This document shows, piece after piece, positions 63,076-64,000 of a stretch of 64,000 bases of DNA. This stretch comes from Paenibacillus marchantiophytorum. GTDB lineage: Bacteria; Bacillota; Bacilli; Paenibacillales; NBRC-103111. The notes beneath the pieces are model-generated. The model did no database searches, was not told the DNA's origin, and saw only the letters and a list, made by a program, of their open reading frames with translations. Numbering within the stretch: the first letter of the stretch is position 1; each line of letters starts with the position of its first letter. The stretch is taken from the NCBI RefSeq assembly GCF_014640555.1, contig NZ_BMHE01000010.1, forward strand, positions 62,001-126,000, in the 5' to 3' direction. The translations under genes were made by a program, and so were the position numbers.

Positions 63076-64000
63076 TTACAGAAGTGATTGTTCTTTTGAT
63101 CCGCCGCCCAAGAGGCGAAGCAGTAGGTTAACAATTAGCAGTGCGCTGATCATGATGACGATGAGAATGGTACAGTACGCACTGGCGACACCGATCCTGC
63201 CGGATTCTACCTGTGTCAGGATGGAGGCGGTGATAAGATTGTATTTGGCTGAGATCAAGAAGATAACGGCACTCATTGCTGTCATGCTCTTGACAAAGCC
63301 GTATACGAGACCGCTGAAGAAAGCGGGACGGATAAGCGGCAGCACAATGCTGATAAAGGTTTTCGCCTGACCCGCGCCCAGATTGGTAGCTGCTTCCTCG
63401 ATAGATGGGTCGATTTGCTGCAATGATGTAATACCTGAACGTATGCCGACCGGAATGGCCCGCACGACGAAGGCTACGATAATAATAAGTGCCGTCCCTG
63501 TTAACGCGAGAGGTGCTTTGTTGAATGCCAAGATGTAAGAGATCCCAATGACAGTACCTGGAATAGCGATGGACAGCATACTGACAGCTTCGAGCGCTTT
63601 CTTGCCGGGGAACTGCTTGCGTACGACGAGAAAGGCGATAATCATGCCGAGCAGTCCTGCAATTGGAGTCGCGATGATAGCCAGCATGAGTGTGTCTTTC
63701 ATCGATTTCTGACCGAGTGAGAATACGTATTTGTAATGATCGAGTGTAAAGCTGTTATTAATGCCCCAAAGCTTGATGAATGAGCCGATAGGCACCAGTA
63801 CATAGAAGGCAATAACAATCACAGATAAGATGAGACAGATGATGAACAATGCGAGGCGGAAGGGGCCGCTTTCGATCATACGGCGGCCGTGTGTTGGCTT
63901 GCCGGTGACGGTCACATAGTTTTTTTTGCCGACCCAGAATTTTTGCAGCGCATAAATGACGAACGTAATACCCATGAGTAGTATCGCGAGTGCCGCACCT
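63076..64000 (-). CDS. ABC transporter permease, FbpB-like (C-terminal part, runs off the window)
   Basis: The frame remains open to the window edge (codons upstream of ATG 63975 read GAALAILL), so this is the C-terminal half of a longer, probably two-module permease. The visible part has a linker, then six spans and an EAA-like loop DPSIEEAATNLGAG. Pairs with the ATPase and the binding protein downstream. Confidence 0.88.
   Translation of the reverse strand, partial: GAALAILLMGITFVIYALQKFWVGKKNYVTVTGKPTHGRRMIESGPFRLALFIICLILSVIVIAFYVLVPIGSFIKLWGINNSFTLDHYKYVFSLGQKSMKDTLMLAIIATPIAGLLGMIIAFLVVRKQFPGKKALEAVSMLSIAIPGTVIGISYILAFNKAPLALTGTALIIIVAFVVRAIPVGIRSGITSLQQIDPSIEEAATNLGAGQAKTFISIVLPLIRPAFFSGLVYGFVKSMTAMSAVIFLISAKYNLITASILTQVESGRIGVASAYCTILIVIMISALLIVNLLLRLLGGGSKEQSLL

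Overview
The window looks like a chromosomal segment of a Paenibacillus-type Gram-positive spore-former (Bacillota, Paenibacillaceae). The signs are strong AGGAGG-type ribosome sites, YesM/YesN two-component pairs beside sugar ABC transporters, lipobox solute-binding proteins, a giant surface protein with three C-terminal SLH domains, secreted GH18/CBM6 enzymes and many intrinsic terminators. No rRNA, tRNA or CRISPR array was seen.

Layout. 0.2-6.7 kb: a Tad/Flp-type secretion or pilus operon (SAF/CpaB-like, TadZ, TadA, TadB, TadC), followed by two tandem paralogous ~49-residue membrane proteins and two pseudopilin-like proteins. 6.8-8.0 kb: an M24 peptidase in unusually GC-rich DNA. 8.0-14.5 kb: a YesM/YesN sensor-regulator pair with a three-gene carbohydrate ABC importer; an attenuator-like hairpin lies between the binding protein and the permeases. 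14.6-16.1 kb (minus strand): an ArsR-type regulator, a small unknown protein and a ClpP paralogue, with a dyad operator in front. 16.2-31.7 kb: two decayed tnsA genes of a Tn7-like element, in direct orientation and each with the same two-hairpin leader, bracket a pseudokinase/AAA/GAF/LuxR regulator, a ~2370-residue SLH/BspA-LRR/FN3 surface protein, and a dense set of gene relics (methyltransferase, YdeI-like, HNH, DUF2357-type PD-(D/E)XK nuclease, IS6 transposase).

31.8-41.0 kb: an AraC/GyrI-type regulator, a lipoprotein, a GNAT acetyltransferase, relics of GNAT, IS66 and IS6 genes, a secreted helical protein, a cyclic-nucleotide-domain/PrsW/zinc-ribbon membrane protease, a truncated response regulator running in frame into a GH18 lipoprotein, and a secreted protein with an I9-like domain but no protease. 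41.1-56.0 kb: a sugar or sugar-acid catabolic island with two near-duplicate GntR/UTRA regulators, an FGGY kinase, an unrecognised TIM-barrel-like protein, a creatininase-family amidohydrolase, an RbsABC-type importer, a phosphotriesterase-family (lactonase-like) enzyme, a KDGP-type aldolase and a MalEFG-type importer. 56.3-60.6 kb: a GH18-CBM6-CBM6-esterase secreted enzyme, a small secreted protein, an IS1182-like transposase relic and a 43-residue membrane protein. 60.8-64.0 kb (minus strand): an FbpABC/PotABCD-like importer that runs off the window.

How genes may work together. The catabolic island reads as uptake, ring opening or deacylation, phosphorylation and aldol cleavage of one family of sugar acids, with the two GntR paralogues probably binding the TTGACTAGTCAA-centred palindromes in front of each operon. 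The LuxR-type regulator next to the giant SLH protein is a candidate controller of it. The tnsA relics, TnsB-site-like repeats and nuclease remains show that the 16-35 kb segment has been a repeated landing site for mobile and defence-type genes that are now mostly dead.
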